A DNA stretch of 64,000 bases from NCBI RefSeq assembly GCF_017654605.1, contig NZ_CP072113.1:2356001-2420000 (forward strand), in the 5' to 3' direction. A model generated the notes under the pieces. The model saw only the letters and a program-made list of their open reading frames with translations. It was not told the origin of the DNA and made no database searches. Made by a program: the position numbers and the translations under genes. The first letter of the stretch is position 1. Every line of letters begins with the position of its first letter. Of the stretch, positions 1-9,281 are shown piece after piece. This DNA comes from Yimella sp. cx-51. Its GTDB lineage: Bacteria; Actinomycetota; Actinomycetes; Actinomycetales; Dermatophilaceae.

Positions 1-1
1 C

Positions 2-223
2 GGCTGGGTGGGGGTCTTCGATCTGCACGTGCGAGCAGACCTGCGCGGCACCGGATTCGGACGAACGCTCACCGGTGAGGCCGCGCGGGACGCGGGCCTG
101 CGCGGTGTGCGTTCGATGTATCTCCAGGTCAGCCAGGACAACGAGGCAGCCGTCGCGTTGTACGAATCACTCGGCTTCACCACGCATCACGAGTACTACT
201 ACGGACGGATCGAAAAAGCGTGA
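2..223 (+). CDS. GNAT family N-acetyltransferase (C-terminal part, 5' truncated by window)
   Basis: The open frame enters from the window edge, so the true start lies upstream. The visible 73 residues hold the acetyl-CoA pyrophosphate-binding loop of GNAT enzymes (RGTGFGRTL) and the usual C-terminal helix-strand with NEAAVALYESLGF, which in this family packs beside the cofactor. The substrate cannot be told from this part. A strong hairpin follows immediately at 222-263. The family call is secure; the function beyond acetyl transfer is unknown. Confidence 0.85.
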   Translation, partial: GWVGVFDLHVRADLRGTGFGRTLTGEAARDAGLRGVRSMYLQVSQDNEAAVALYESLGFTTHHEYYYGRIEKA

Positions 224-263
224 TGCGGCTCGTCGCTCCCCCTGATGAGCGACGAACCGCATC
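222..263. terminator. Bidirectional hairpin terminator
   Basis: Two 16-nt arms (222-237 and 248-263) pair with only one G-U position and enclose a loop of about 10 nt. It lies between the converging ends of the GNAT gene and the ABC-2 permease gene. Confidence 0.75.
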
Positions 264-284
264 CCGCCTTGTCTCGCCTATGGG

Positions 285-1133
285 TCAGGCGCTTTTGACC
301 TCGCTGCGCACCATCCGCACCAGACCGAGCGTCACCGGAATGACCACCCAGATCAGCACTGACACCGCGAGCTTGGCCCAGTCGTCACCCTGCATCTGCC
401 CCTGAAACAGCGGGGCCGTGGTCACGCTCGTATCGGCCCACTGGGCGACCGTCCGCATCCAGGAGATCGCACCGAGCATCGTCCACACGATCGGCAGGAA
501 CAGGTAAGCGACGATCGCGCCCGGGGTGTTCTGGATCAGCGCGCCGAAGGCAAATCCCATCCCGACATTGATCAACTGCGCCACGAGGATGCCGAACAAC
601 ACCTGCCAGCCCACGTGCCAGGAGGGCTCCGAGCCACGGACTGCCTGGGTGAGCACGGTGAAGACGGCAGCCGTCGCCGCCCCGAGCAGCATGATGGCCA
701 TCGAGGTCAGCAGCACCGCCACGAGCTTCGAGCCCGCCACGCGGGTGCGCTTGGGTTCGAGGGTGAAGGTGACCAGACCGGTGCGCTGCGACCATTCGGT
801 GGTCACCGCGAGAATGCCCAGGATCGGCAGCAGGAAGCTCTGCGGAATGATCGTCGCCTGGAGGAAGTTCTCGAAGTCCTTGCTCTGCGACGCCTTCCCG
901 GTGAAGACGAGGATTCCCACGACGATCGTGGTGATGGCCGCGATGGCGATGAGCAACCAGCGTCCGCTGCGGGTGTCGACCAGCTTGCGCAATTCCACCT
1001 TGACCAGGCGGGTGAACGGGATGCCCGAGACATCGTCCTTGGCGAGCCTGGCGGGGAGTCGCACACCTGCCGTCTGCCGCTCATGGGTCTGGGCGGGCGG
1101 AGCGTGGTGGGAGTGGGTGGCTGTGGTGTTCAT
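285..1133 (-). CDS. ABC-2 type transporter permease
   Basis: 282-aa membrane subunit of an ABC exporter. After about 55 polar residues there is a helix near residues 60-80 (LLIAIAAITTIVVGILVF), then roughly five more hydrophobic segments, ending in a last helix before the basic tail. This matches the six-helix ABC-2 permease fold. A longer open frame continues upstream, but the chosen ATG at 1133 overlaps the stop of the ATPase gene by 4 bp (ATGA), which implies translational coupling. The substrate is unknown; relatives export drugs, antibiotics or lipids. The divergent two-component system is a likely regulator (inference). Confidence 0.88.
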   Translation of the reverse strand: MNTTATHSHHAPPAQTHERQTAGVRLPARLAKDDVSGIPFTRLVKVELRKLVDTRSGRWLLIAIAAITTIVVGILVFTGKASQSKDFENFLQATIIPQSFLLPILGILAVTTEWSQRTGLVTFTLEPKRTRVAGSKLVAVLLTSMAIMLLGAATAAVFTVLTQAVRGSEPSWHVGWQVLFGILVAQLINVGMGFAFGALIQNTPGAIVAYLFLPIVWTMLGAISWMRTVAQWADTSVTTAPLFQGQMQGDDWAKLAVSVLIWVVIPVTLGLVRMVRSEVKSA

Positions 1134-2026
1134 GCGGAGACTCCTTCGCGAGCGTCGGCTGCGGTGAGTTGGAGGAACATGTCCTCCAGGCCGGATGCGC
1201 CGGCCGAGGTGAGTTCGGTGAGGACGATCTGCTGCTCGAGTGCGGTCTGCCCGACGACGATCGGCTCGGCATCGACGTGCAGTGTGGCTCCGGCCGGGAT
1301 GACCTGGATCTGCTTGTGCGCCAGGGCTTGTGCCAACTTGGCGTTGTCGGCGCTCGTAACCGAGGTGCCCGCTGCAGCCAGCAGTTGCGATTTCTCGCCC
1401 TGGGCGACGATGCGTCCCCGACCGATGACCACCAGGTCGTCGGCGACCACTTCGATCTCGTGCAACAGGTGGGACGACAGCAGCACGGTGCCGCCTTCGT
1501 CGGCGAAACCGCGCAGCAGGCTGCGCATCCACCGGATACCGGCGGGGTCGAGCCCGTTGGCCGGCTCGTCAAGGATGAGCACCTGCGGATCACCGAGCAG
1601 TGCAAGAGCGATGCCGAGACGCTGCCGCATTCCCAGCGAGTAGTTGCGCACCTGGCGTTTCGCCTCGACAGCGGTGAGGCCCACGACCTCGAGCAGCTCA
1701 TCGACGCGCGAGGACGGCAGTCCCATCGTCAGCGCGCCGAGCGCCAGCACCTCGCGGCCGGTGCGCCCGGGGTGTTGGGCGGACGCGTCCAGCAGCACGC
1801 CGACGTGGCGGCCCGGGTTGGGCAGGTCGGTGTAGTTGTGCTCGAGAATGGTCGCGCTGCCCGAGGTCGGCGGGGTGAGGCCCACCATCATCCGCATGCA
1901 GGTCGACTTGCCGGCACCGTTGGGTCCGAGGAAGCCGGTCACTCGTCCGGCTCGCGCGGTGAAGGTGACGTCGTCGACAGCTGCATGTGCGCCGTACTTC
2001 TTGGTCAATCCGTTGATTGTGATCAT
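1130..2026 (-). CDS. ABC transporter ATP-binding protein (exporter type)
   Basis: 298-aa ATPase that energises the permease encoded just downstream. Visible motifs are Walker A (GPNGAGKST), a signature YSLGMRQRLGIALAL and Walker B LILDEPANGLDP. The C-terminal region of about 90 residues after the ATPase core is typical of ABC-2 exporter ATPases. ATG at 2026 (MITINGLTKKYG) is preferred to an upstream in-frame ATG because it gives the standard family N terminus. The gene is divergent from the histidine kinase, with about 130 bp between them for two promoters. Confidence 0.93.
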   Translation of the reverse strand: MITINGLTKKYGAHAAVDDVTFTARAGRVTGFLGPNGAGKSTCMRMMVGLTPPTSGSATILEHNYTDLPNPGRHVGVLLDASAQHPGRTGREVLALGALTMGLPSSRVDELLEVVGLTAVEAKRQVRNYSLGMRQRLGIALALLGDPQVLILDEPANGLDPAGIRWMRSLLRGFADEGGTVLLSSHLLHEIEVVADDLVVIGRGRIVAQGEKSQLLAAAGTSVTSADNAKLAQALAHKQIQVIPAGATLHVDAEPIVVGQTALEQQIVLTELTSAGASGLEDMFLQLTAADAREGVSA

Positions 2027-2158
2027 GCATCGATCGTGCTCGGCGCAGGGGTGTTCGCACATCGGCCTCGGGGATGCACTTGGTGCGACTTAGGTAGGGG
2101 GTGCACACCGACCGATGGACGATGTCGCCACCCGCCCGCGAGACCTACGCTGAACCGC

Positions 2159-3355
2159 GTGACCACGACGACGCGACCGGCCCGCACCCGGGGATGGCTG
2201 TGGGGTGAGTTCTGGCGACTGTCGGTGGCAGCGACGTTCGCTTCGATCACGGTGCTCGCGCTCTCCGCGACCGAGTTGCCCGACTTCAAGTACGGCTCGC
2301 CCTGGTGGGTGGTGGAGGCGGCCGCCGCGCTCGTGGCCCTGGCCGCCCTGCCCTTCCGTCGACGCTGGCCGGTGCCGGTTGCGGCACTGACGATCAGCCT
2401 CGCAGCGGTCTCCGTCGCAGCCGCAGCGCCTGCGGCCATCTGTTTCATCTCACTGTGCACCCACCGGCGCACGAAGCAGATCGTGTGGGCCTCGATCGGT
2501 TGGTTGGTCTCGGCCACCTTCTACGAGTTGGTGGTCCATCCGGAGCTCAACGCCACCCAGGGCGACCGCATCAGCAGCATCGTCATCACGGTGTTGAGCA
2601 CGGCCTTCTGCGTGGCGGTCGGCCTCGCCATCGGTTCGCGGCGTGAGCTGGTGTCGAATCTGCAGCAGCAGGTGGAAACCGCAGCATCGCAGGAACGCTC
2701 GCGGGTACAGCAGGCTCGCCTGGGCGAACGCAGCCGCATCGCGCGGGAGATGCACGACGTCCTGGCCCACCGCATCTCGCTGGTGGCTCTGCACTCGGGT
2801 GCGTTGGCCTATCGCACCGACCTCTCACCCGAGCAGGTGCGCGATACCAGCGCCGTGATCCGTGACAATGCCGAACTCGCACTCGCGGAACTACGCGAAG
2901 TGCTGGGCGTGCTGCGTCAGGACGACGCCGGTGCCATCGAGCCCCCGCAGCCGAACCTGACCGAACTGGACTCGTTGATCATGCAGGCCCGCGAGGCGGA
3001 CGGTCCGGTGGACCTGGTGACCGACGGCGACTTGGACGATGTGCCGGAAACGTTGTCGCGCAGCGCCTTCCGCATCGTCCAGGAGGTGCTGACCAACCGG
3101 CGCAAGCACGCGCCGGGCCAGCGCCTCCACCTCGACCTCACCCGGCACGACACCGAATTGACGATCCGGGCGGCCAACTCCCTGCCCAGCGGCCACGACC
3201 TGGGCCTGCCGGAGTCGGGCCTCGGACTGATCGGCCTGGCCGAGCGGGTGTCGCTTGCCGGCGGCACCCTGCGTCACGGGGTCGACCGCTCACACCGGTT
3301 CGTCCTGACCGCCGTGCTGCCATTGCACCGCGTCGATGAGAGGCTCGACCCATGA
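2159..3355 (+). CDS. Sensor histidine kinase, NarL/DesK (HisKA_3) family
   Basis: 398-aa membrane sensor kinase. The N-terminal 150 residues contain about four hydrophobic segments, followed by a coiled region and the HisKA_3 phospho-acceptor motif (RSRIAREMHDVLAHRISLV, His around residue 200). The C-terminal HATPase domain has an N-box LTNRRKHAPG and the G-box ESGLGLIGLAERV. The residue after the N-box Asn is Arg, where Ala is common. The start is a GTG at 2159. The stop overlaps the start of the response-regulator gene by 4 bp, so the two are co-translated. The likely target is the divergent ABC exporter (inference from position). Confidence 0.93.
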   Translation: MTTTTRPARTRGWLWGEFWRLSVAATFASITVLALSATELPDFKYGSPWWVVEAAAALVALAALPFRRRWPVPVAALTISLAAVSVAAAAPAAICFISLCTHRRTKQIVWASIGWLVSATFYELVVHPELNATQGDRISSIVITVLSTAFCVAVGLAIGSRRELVSNLQQQVETAASQERSRVQQARLGERSRIAREMHDVLAHRISLVALHSGALAYRTDLSPEQVRDTSAVIRDNAELALAELREVLGVLRQDDAGAIEPPQPNLTELDSLIMQAREADGPVDLVTDGDLDDVPETLSRSAFRIVQEVLTNRRKHAPGQRLHLDLTRHDTELTIRAANSLPSGHDLGLPESGLGLIGLAERVSLAGGTLRHGVDRSHRFVLTAVLPLHRVDERLDP

Positions 3356-3993
3356 TTCGGGTGCTGTTGGTGGACGATGATGCGATGGTGCGGGCCGGGC
3401 TCACCCTGATTCTGGGCGGATCGCCCGTGCTGGAGATCGTCGGTGAGGCCCCCGATGGTGCCGCTGGGGTGGCAGCGGTCAGCGAGCTGCAGCCCGACGT
3501 CGTGCTGATGGACATCCGGATGCCGGTGCTCGACGGGGTCGAAGCGACTCGTCGCATCCGTTCGATGGTTTCGCCGCCGCACGTGATCGTGCTGACCACC
3601 TTCGATGCTGACGATCTGGTGGTCCGTGCGCTGCAAGCTGGGGCGAGCGGATTCCTGCTCAAGGACACCCGTCCCGAGCAACTCGTCGGTGCGATCGAGG
3701 CGGTCTGTGCGGGCGAGCCATTCCTGTCGCCGAGCGTCACCCGTCAGTTGGTGGAGAAGGTGACGGCAGCGGCGCCTGCCGACCCGCGCGGGGCGAAGCT
3801 CCTGGCGCAACTGACCGAGCGGGAGCACGAAGTGGCCGTGCTGCTCAGCCGCGGACTCTCGAACGCCGACATTGCCGCAGACCTCTTCATGAGCGTGCCC
3901 ACCGTCAAGGCGCACGTGTCACGCATCCTGGGCAAGCTCGGCGTCGACAACCGCGTGCAGGCAGCGATCCTCATTCACGAAACGCTGCGCTGA
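3352..3993 (+). CDS. LuxR/NarL-family response regulator
   Basis: 213-aa partner of the upstream kinase. The receiver domain (residues 1-120) has the acidic pair near the start (LVDDD), the phosphorylated Asp in VVLMDIRMP and the conserved Thr/Lys region ending in LLKDTRPEQL. The C-terminal LuxR helix-turn-helix spans about residues 150-210 (LTEREHEVAVLLSRGLSNAD). The start overlaps the kinase stop (ATGA). The gene ends 26 bp before the convergent dehydrogenase gene, with no obvious hairpin between them. Confidence 0.95.
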   Translation: MIRVLLVDDDAMVRAGLTLILGGSPVLEIVGEAPDGAAGVAAVSELQPDVVLMDIRMPVLDGVEATRRIRSMVSPPHVIVLTTFDADDLVVRALQAGASGFLLKDTRPEQLVGAIEAVCAGEPFLSPSVTRQLVEKVTAAAPADPRGAKLLAQLTEREHEVAVLLSRGLSNADIAADLFMSVPTVKAHVSRILGKLGVDNRVQAAILIHETLR

Positions 3994-4019
3994 TCACTTC
4001 AAAGGCAGCGGTTCGCTCG

Positions 4020-6875
4020 TCACCCTCCGGGCTCAACCGCCGGTTGTGGATCGAGTAGTTCGGCGAGGTGGACGCCCTTCCGGTCGGCCAGGTCGTCGGC
4101 TTGGGTGCGGCACGAGAATCCATCGGCCAGGAAGACGGCCCCAGGTGCGGCGTCCAGGGCCGGCAGGAGTTGCCGCTCGGCGATCTTCACCGACACCTCG
4201 TAATGCCCTTGCTCCACACCGAAGTTGCCGGCCAAACCGCAACAACCCGACAGGCGCTGGACGTCGGCACCGGCTCGCTGCAGCAGCGCGGCGTCCGGCG
4301 ACCAACTCATCACCGCATGGTGGTGGCAATGCGGTTGGGCGATCACGGTGCGAGCAGAGAGGTCTGGCGGTGTCCAATTTGGTAGATCCGACAAGAATTC
4401 TGCGAGTGTCATCACTGCACCCGCGACACGGTCGGATGCATCTGTGCCGATGAGCTCATGGGCATCGCTGCGGTAGACGGCGGTGCAGGAGGGTTCCAGC
4501 CCGACGATCGAAAGTCCTTGTGCGGCAGCGCGATCCAGGTCGCTGATCGACTTGCCGAGCGTTTCCTTGGCTTCGTCGAGCTGGCCGGTGCTGATCAACG
4601 TGAGCCCGCAGCATCCGTCCCGCTCGATGATCACCGGTTCGAAGCCGGCAGCCCGCAGCACCCGGACGGCCGACTGCGCCAGCGCGGGTGAGAAGTAGTT
4701 GGTGAAGGTGTCGACCAGCAGCACGACCCGGTTCGGCACGCCGTCCGAGGCTTCGAAGGTCTGCACACCGTTGCCGGCGCACCACGCCCGGAAGGTCTTC
4801 GGGGCGAGTTGCGGGATCGACCGGCGCGGGTCGACGCCCGCCATCTTCTTGGCGAAGCTGAAGCGGTCGCCCACTCCACTCAACGCCGAAGCGAGCCGAG
4901 AAGTCTTGCGGCTCAACCGAACCCACTGCGGCAGGCGCCCGAGCGAGTAGTGCGAGGCCGGGCGACGCATGCCCTTGTAGGTCTGGTGCAGCACCTCCGA
5001 CTTGTAGGACGCCATGTCGATGCCGGTCGGGCAGTCCGACAGGCAGCCCTTGCAGGACAGACACAGGTCGAGTGCGTCGTGCACCTCAGGAGCGTCCCAA
5101 CCCTGCACGAGTTCACCGTTCAGCATTTCCTGCAGCACCCTGGCCCGGCCGCGGGTGGAGTCCTTCTCGTCTCCCGTCGCGAGGTACGAGGGGCACATGA
5201 CGCCGTTGGTCGACGCGTTGTCGGCGCGGCACTTACCCACACCGGTGCAGCGGTGGACGGCCGAGGAGAAGTCACCACCGTCGTGCGGGTAGAGCAACGC
5301 CAATCCGCCGGCGGGCTTGTGCGCCGCGGGAATTCGCAGGTGCTCGGTCGGAGCGTCCGGGTCGACGAGCACGCCGGGGTTGAGCAGACCGGTCGGGTCG
5401 AAGATCTTCTTGACCCGCCCGAAGAGTGCGATTGCCTCCGGTGAGTACATGTACGGCAGCAGGCCGCTGCGAGCACGACCGTCGCCGTGTTCGCCCGACA
5501 GGGAGCCACCGTATTTTGCGACCAGGGTCGCGGACGCCTCCAGGAACTGCTGGAAGGAGGCCGTGCCGCCGGGGGCGTCCAACGGGAAGTCGATGCGGAT
5601 GTGCAGACAGCCGTCACCGAAGTGGCCGTACGGAAGACCGGTGAGGTCGTGGTCGACCATCAACAGGTCGAATTCACGCAGGTAGGGGCCGAGTTGCGCC
5701 GGCGGAACGGCGGCGTCCTCCCACCCTGCGTGTGCCGCCCGGTCGCGTGGGCTTCGGCCGGAAAGGCCCGCGCCGTCCTCCCGCACTCGCCACAAGGCCG
5801 CAGCGGTGGCGGAATCAGTGACGATCGAAGAGTCGAGCGAATCCGCTTCTGCCACAACCTGTTCGGCGAGCATTGCGAGCTCGGCGGGGTCGTTACCGGC
5901 CAACTCGACGAAGAGCCAGCCGTCGCCGCGCGGCAGCGGCGGCACTGCGCTCGGTCCGCGCCGGGCTGCGAGCACATCGACGATGCGTCGGTCCATTCCT
6001 TCCACCGCGACGGGGCCGAAACGCAGCAGACTCTCGGCGGCATCGCCGGCGTCGTAGATGTCGGCGTAACCGAGCACGACCAGCAGCCTGGACGCCGGTT
6101 CGCGCACCAGTTGCACGGTCGCCTCGGTGATCACGGCGAGCGTCGCCTCGCTGCCAGCAAAGAAACTCGTGACCTGAAAACCGTTCTCCGGCAACAGGTC
6201 TTGCATCGCATAACCCGAGACCTGACGTCCGAACCGGCCGAACTCGCGACGGACGACGGCGAGATCGGCTCCCACCGCCGCGTCCAGCTCAGCCAGGGCG
6301 GGTGACGCCGCGACGAGATCGGCCCGCGACATCCCGCGTGCGGTGCGCAGCACCGTGCCGTCGGCGAGCACCGACTCGACTGCGAGCAGGTTGTCGGAGG
6401 TCTTGCCGTAGCCCAGCGCACGCGAGCCGCACGCGTTGTTGCCGATCATGCCGCCGATCGTGGCGCGGGTGTGTGAGGAGGGGTCGGGCCCGTAGCGCCA
6501 CCCGGCTGCGAGCACCTGCTTCTGCAGGGCAGCGTGGACGATGCCGGGTTCGACAACCGCCACGCCGCTCACGGGGTCGAGGTCGAGCACGTGGTTCATG
6601 TGCCGGCTGAAATCGAGCACCACGCCCGGGCCGATGGAGTTACCGGCGATGGAGGTGCCACCACCACGGGCGGTGAGCGGCACACCGAGTTCACGACAGA
6701 CCGCGAGTGCGGCCTGCACCTCGTCCCGCGAATGGGGACGCACAACCGCCGCGGGCAGCACGCGGTACAGCGAGGCGTCGGAGGAGTACGCCGCCCGGTG
6801 AGTGCTGTCGGTCAGCACATCGCGCAGGTCGGCCTGTCGCAGCGCTGCTGCGACCTCGTTCGGGCTGGGGGTCAC
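4020..6875 (-). CDS. FAD-binding and (Fe-S)-binding D-2-hydroxyacid (D-lactate-type) dehydrogenase
   Basis: 951-aa fusion flavoprotein. Residues of about 30-250 form a PCMH-type FAD domain (LTARGGGTSIAGNSIGPG; ATIGGMIGNNACGSRALG). A FAD-oxidase C-terminal domain follows to about 530, with HFGDGCLHIRIDFPL. Next are two 4Fe-4S motifs (CTGVGKCRADN...CPSY and CLSCKGCLSDCPTG) and two CCG cysteine-rich domains (DGCCGL and SGCCGLAGNFG). This is the architecture of YdiJ-like D-2-hydroxyglutarate/D-lactate oxidases that pass electrons to the respiratory chain; the exact substrate is not certain. The GTG start at 6875 lies 10 bp after the vanW-like gene, suggesting one operon. Confidence 0.92.
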   Translation of the reverse strand: MTPSPNEVAAALRQADLRDVLTDSTHRAAYSSDASLYRVLPAAVVRPHSRDEVQAALAVCRELGVPLTARGGGTSIAGNSIGPGVVLDFSRHMNHVLDLDPVSGVAVVEPGIVHAALQKQVLAAGWRYGPDPSSHTRATIGGMIGNNACGSRALGYGKTSDNLLAVESVLADGTVLRTARGMSRADLVAASPALAELDAAVGADLAVVRREFGRFGRQVSGYAMQDLLPENGFQVTSFFAGSEATLAVITEATVQLVREPASRLLVVLGYADIYDAGDAAESLLRFGPVAVEGMDRRIVDVLAARRGPSAVPPLPRGDGWLFVELAGNDPAELAMLAEQVVAEADSLDSSIVTDSATAAALWRVREDGAGLSGRSPRDRAAHAGWEDAAVPPAQLGPYLREFDLLMVDHDLTGLPYGHFGDGCLHIRIDFPLDAPGGTASFQQFLEASATLVAKYGGSLSGEHGDGRARSGLLPYMYSPEAIALFGRVKKIFDPTGLLNPGVLVDPDAPTEHLRIPAAHKPAGGLALLYPHDGGDFSSAVHRCTGVGKCRADNASTNGVMCPSYLATGDEKDSTRGRARVLQEMLNGELVQGWDAPEVHDALDLCLSCKGCLSDCPTGIDMASYKSEVLHQTYKGMRRPASHYSLGRLPQWVRLSRKTSRLASALSGVGDRFSFAKKMAGVDPRRSIPQLAPKTFRAWCAGNGVQTFEASDGVPNRVVLLVDTFTNYFSPALAQSAVRVLRAAGFEPVIIERDGCCGLTLISTGQLDEAKETLGKSISDLDRAAAQGLSIVGLEPSCTAVYRSDAHELIGTDASDRVAGAVMTLAEFLSDLPNWTPPDLSARTVIAQPHCHHHAVMSWSPDAALLQRAGADVQRLSGCCGLAGNFGVEQGHYEVSVKIAERQLLPALDAAPGAVFLADGFSCRTQADDLADRKGVHLAELLDPQPAVEPGG

Positions 6876-6885
6876 GCGGGTTGAA

Positions 6886-8766
6886 TCACTTCTTGGTCGA
6901 GCTGGCGGATGCCGTGGACGTCGGCTTGGGTGCGGTCGAAGTCGGGGACGGCGTCGCCGGCTTCGAGGTGGCACTACTGGAGGAGGACGACGAGGACGAG
7001 GGAGAAGCCGAGGGCTCGGGCGTGCTCGACCGTCGCGTGGTCGGAGGCGACGCACCCGGCGCCGGGCCGCAGATGATGCGATCTTGCGGGATGTACTTGG
7101 TGGTCTTCGACTCGTCCTTCACCACGGCGCCGGCGAGGTTGGTGACCCGGCGGGTCACCGTGACCGAGAAGCCCGGTGCCGGGGTCTGAGTCTCGCACTT
7201 GTCGTCATTGGGGATGTAGCGCGTCTTGGCCTCGGTGAAGTCGAACTGCGAGCTGGTGTTCGAGGTGACGTTGAAGGCCTTCGTGCCGATGATCTTCACC
7301 CACGCCGTCTCACCCGGCGCGCCCGCACCGGCCGAGATCCGGATCGGATGCCCGGAGTCGTTGGTGAACTTCAGGTCGATGGTGGGATCCCACAACGTTG
7401 CTTCGCGTCCCATCGGGTACCGCGAGATCCAGTAGGAGTGCGGGGTGTGCGCGTCCTGCTGCAGCCCGGCGAAGAAGCTGGCGTTGTAGAGCGTGGTCGA
7501 GGCCTGCGAGATGCCGCCGCCGATGCCCTTGGCGTGGCGACCGTCGACCAGGACTCCGGCGTCGACATAACCGTTCGCGGTGGTGAACGGCATCAGCATC
7601 TGCAGGAGGCTGAACTGCTCACCCGGAGCGAGCACACGGCCGTTGATGCGTGACATCGCCACCTGGATGTTCTTGGTTCGCCCCACATTGGCGGCGCCGG
7701 CCGGAAGTTTGGTGGAGAACTCGCCCATCACGGTGGTGCCGAGGTTCTTCAACGCAGCCGAAGTCAGCTTGGCCTTCACGGTGCGCGACTTCAACGTCAT
7801 GGTGCGATCGCCGGAGGTGAGCGCCTTGACCAAGGATTCGCCCGCCCCCGCGGGGTCGATCTCGGTGCCGTCCTTGGCCTCCACCACCTTGCCGGCGGAG
7901 TCGTAGTGGGCGTTCACCGGCAGGGTGGTCAACTCACCGGACATCATGTCGAGCAGATCCTTGAGCTTTGCCGCATCGACTGTCGGGGTGAGTTTGCCGT
8001 CGACCAGGGGTGCGCTCAGTACCTCGCTGACGTCGGCGGGCTTGAGCTGTGCGGTGCGCGAGCCGACCTTGATCGTCACTGGCGCACTCATCGCAGGCTG
8101 CGCGAAATCCTTGACAAAAGTGTCGATCTCGGCGTTGGTCAGCGGCGGCTGCACATAGCCGACCTTTGCTTCGTACGTGGTCTTGGCCGGCCAGCCGGCG
8201 GCGATCACCTTCGCCATCGCGTCGGCGTCGACGCCGGTGCCCGGCTGTGAGCGGGTGACCTTCACGTTGCCCTGGATGAACTTCACCGATCCGGAGACCG
8301 GCGAGCCTTCGAAGGTGCCGCTGGCCGCCGCGATCGACGAGCTGAGTTTGTTGAGATCGGCCTTCGGCTTCAGGCTGCGCTTCTGCGTCTTGCCGAACAG
8401 GTGGTTCGCGACTGTCGAGGGCGCGAGCGAGAATCCGGTGAGGCCGTCGACCGAGCCGGAGGCATCAATCGACAAGCCCGCACGCGCTGGGTCAATCGAC
8501 ATCTTGCGGTCACCGGCAGTGATGACGATCTGCGGCGTCATGCGGGAGCGAACGTGTTTGGACACCGCGTCCTGGGCGTCCGACTTCGACATGCCACCGA
8601 TGGGGACGCCGTCCACGCTCGTGCCGTCGGGCACGGAGTTCGTGACGGCGGCAGCGGTGCCGACGTAGCCCGCGACCAATGCGGCAACCAGCCCCCCACC
8701 GATCAGCGCATAGCGGCGCCCTCGCCGCGGCGAGGGATTGTCGTCCTGCGTCAACTGTGCTCCCAC
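6886..8766 (-). CDS. VanW family cell-envelope protein
   Basis: 626 aa. A single N-terminal membrane helix (about residues 20-42, ALIGGGLVAALVAGYVG) is followed by repeated peptidoglycan-binding-4-like segments. The VanW domain lies around residues 370-520 and contains NGRVLAPGEQFSLL, GIGGGISQASTTLYNA and HSYWISRYPMGREA. The C-terminal 50 residues are a low-complexity Ser/Thr/Pro tail suited to the cell wall. The GTG start at 8766 follows the flavin-reductase stop with 1 nt between. VanW domains occur in cell-wall proteins, and some accompany vancomycin-resistance clusters, but no van genes are present here. Confidence 0.88.
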   Translation of the reverse strand: MGAQLTQDDNPSPRRGRRYALIGGGLVAALVAGYVGTAAAVTNSVPDGTSVDGVPIGGMSKSDAQDAVSKHVRSRMTPQIVITAGDRKMSIDPARAGLSIDASGSVDGLTGFSLAPSTVANHLFGKTQKRSLKPKADLNKLSSSIAAASGTFEGSPVSGSVKFIQGNVKVTRSQPGTGVDADAMAKVIAAGWPAKTTYEAKVGYVQPPLTNAEIDTFVKDFAQPAMSAPVTIKVGSRTAQLKPADVSEVLSAPLVDGKLTPTVDAAKLKDLLDMMSGELTTLPVNAHYDSAGKVVEAKDGTEIDPAGAGESLVKALTSGDRTMTLKSRTVKAKLTSAALKNLGTTVMGEFSTKLPAGAANVGRTKNIQVAMSRINGRVLAPGEQFSLLQMLMPFTTANGYVDAGVLVDGRHAKGIGGGISQASTTLYNASFFAGLQQDAHTPHSYWISRYPMGREATLWDPTIDLKFTNDSGHPIRISAGAGAPGETAWVKIIGTKAFNVTSNTSSQFDFTEAKTRYIPNDDKCETQTPAPGFSVTVTRRVTNLAGAVVKDESKTTKYIPQDRIICGPAPGASPPTTRRSSTPEPSASPSSSSSSSSSATSKPATPSPTSTAPKPTSTASASSTKK

Positions 8767-8767
8767 A

Positions 8768-9256
8768 TCACTCGTACGTGCCGAAACGCCCGCGGAAATA
8801 GGCAAGGGCCCGGCCCGGCTGCTCCCCAATGTCCAAGGACACTACGTCGCCGACCACGATCGTGTGATCACCTGAGACCAACGTGTCATCGGTTCGACAC
8901 ACGATCGTTGCCAACGAGCCGTCCAGCAGAGCCACTCCGGTCTCCGGGTCGCGGTGGTGCGCCACCCGGTCGAGCTGACCGTGCAACGGGCGTCCGCGGG
9001 TCGACAACCAGGCTGCGATCGACCGCTGGTCGGCGTCCAGGATGTTCACACCCCACACGCCGGCGGAGATCACCGCGTCGTGGAACCGCGCCTCGCGCTC
9101 GACGCAAACCAGCAGTCGCACCGGGTCGAGCGACACCGACGAGACCGCGTTGGCGGTCATCGCGTGGTCGTGCCCATCGGCGACCGTGGTGACCACCGTC
9201 ACACCGGTGACGAGTCGACCCACCGCCTGGCGATACTCATCCGGGTCGACGGTCAC
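8768..9256 (-). CDS. Flavin reductase-like domain protein
   Basis: 162-aa flavin-binding split-barrel protein of the FMN reductase/HpaC type. Visible features are the early RQAVGRLVTGVTVVTT, the flavin-contact strand DHAMTANAVSSVSLDPVRLLVCV and the C-terminal SGDHTIVVGDVV ending FRGRFGTYE. Members reduce FMN or FAD with NAD(P)H, often for a partner monooxygenase, but none is adjacent here. The GTG at 9256 gives a family-length protein and is preferred over an ATG 81 nt upstream. It is the first gene of a likely three-gene operon. Confidence 0.9.
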   Translation of the reverse strand: MTVDPDEYRQAVGRLVTGVTVVTTVADGHDHAMTANAVSSVSLDPVRLLVCVEREARFHDAVISAGVWGVNILDADQRSIAAWLSTRGRPLHGQLDRVAHHRDPETGVALLDGSLATIVCRTDDTLVSGDHTIVVGDVVSLDIGEQPGRALAYFRGRFGTYE

Positions 9257-9281
9257 GGTTGGTCTCCGAATCTGTTGGGGC

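Noticed and set aside
285-1532. 415-aa version of the ABC-2 permease
   Set aside because: The first 133 codons overlap the ATPase gene in another frame and are Arg/Gly-rich shadow sequence; the ATG at 1133 has the ATGA overlap.
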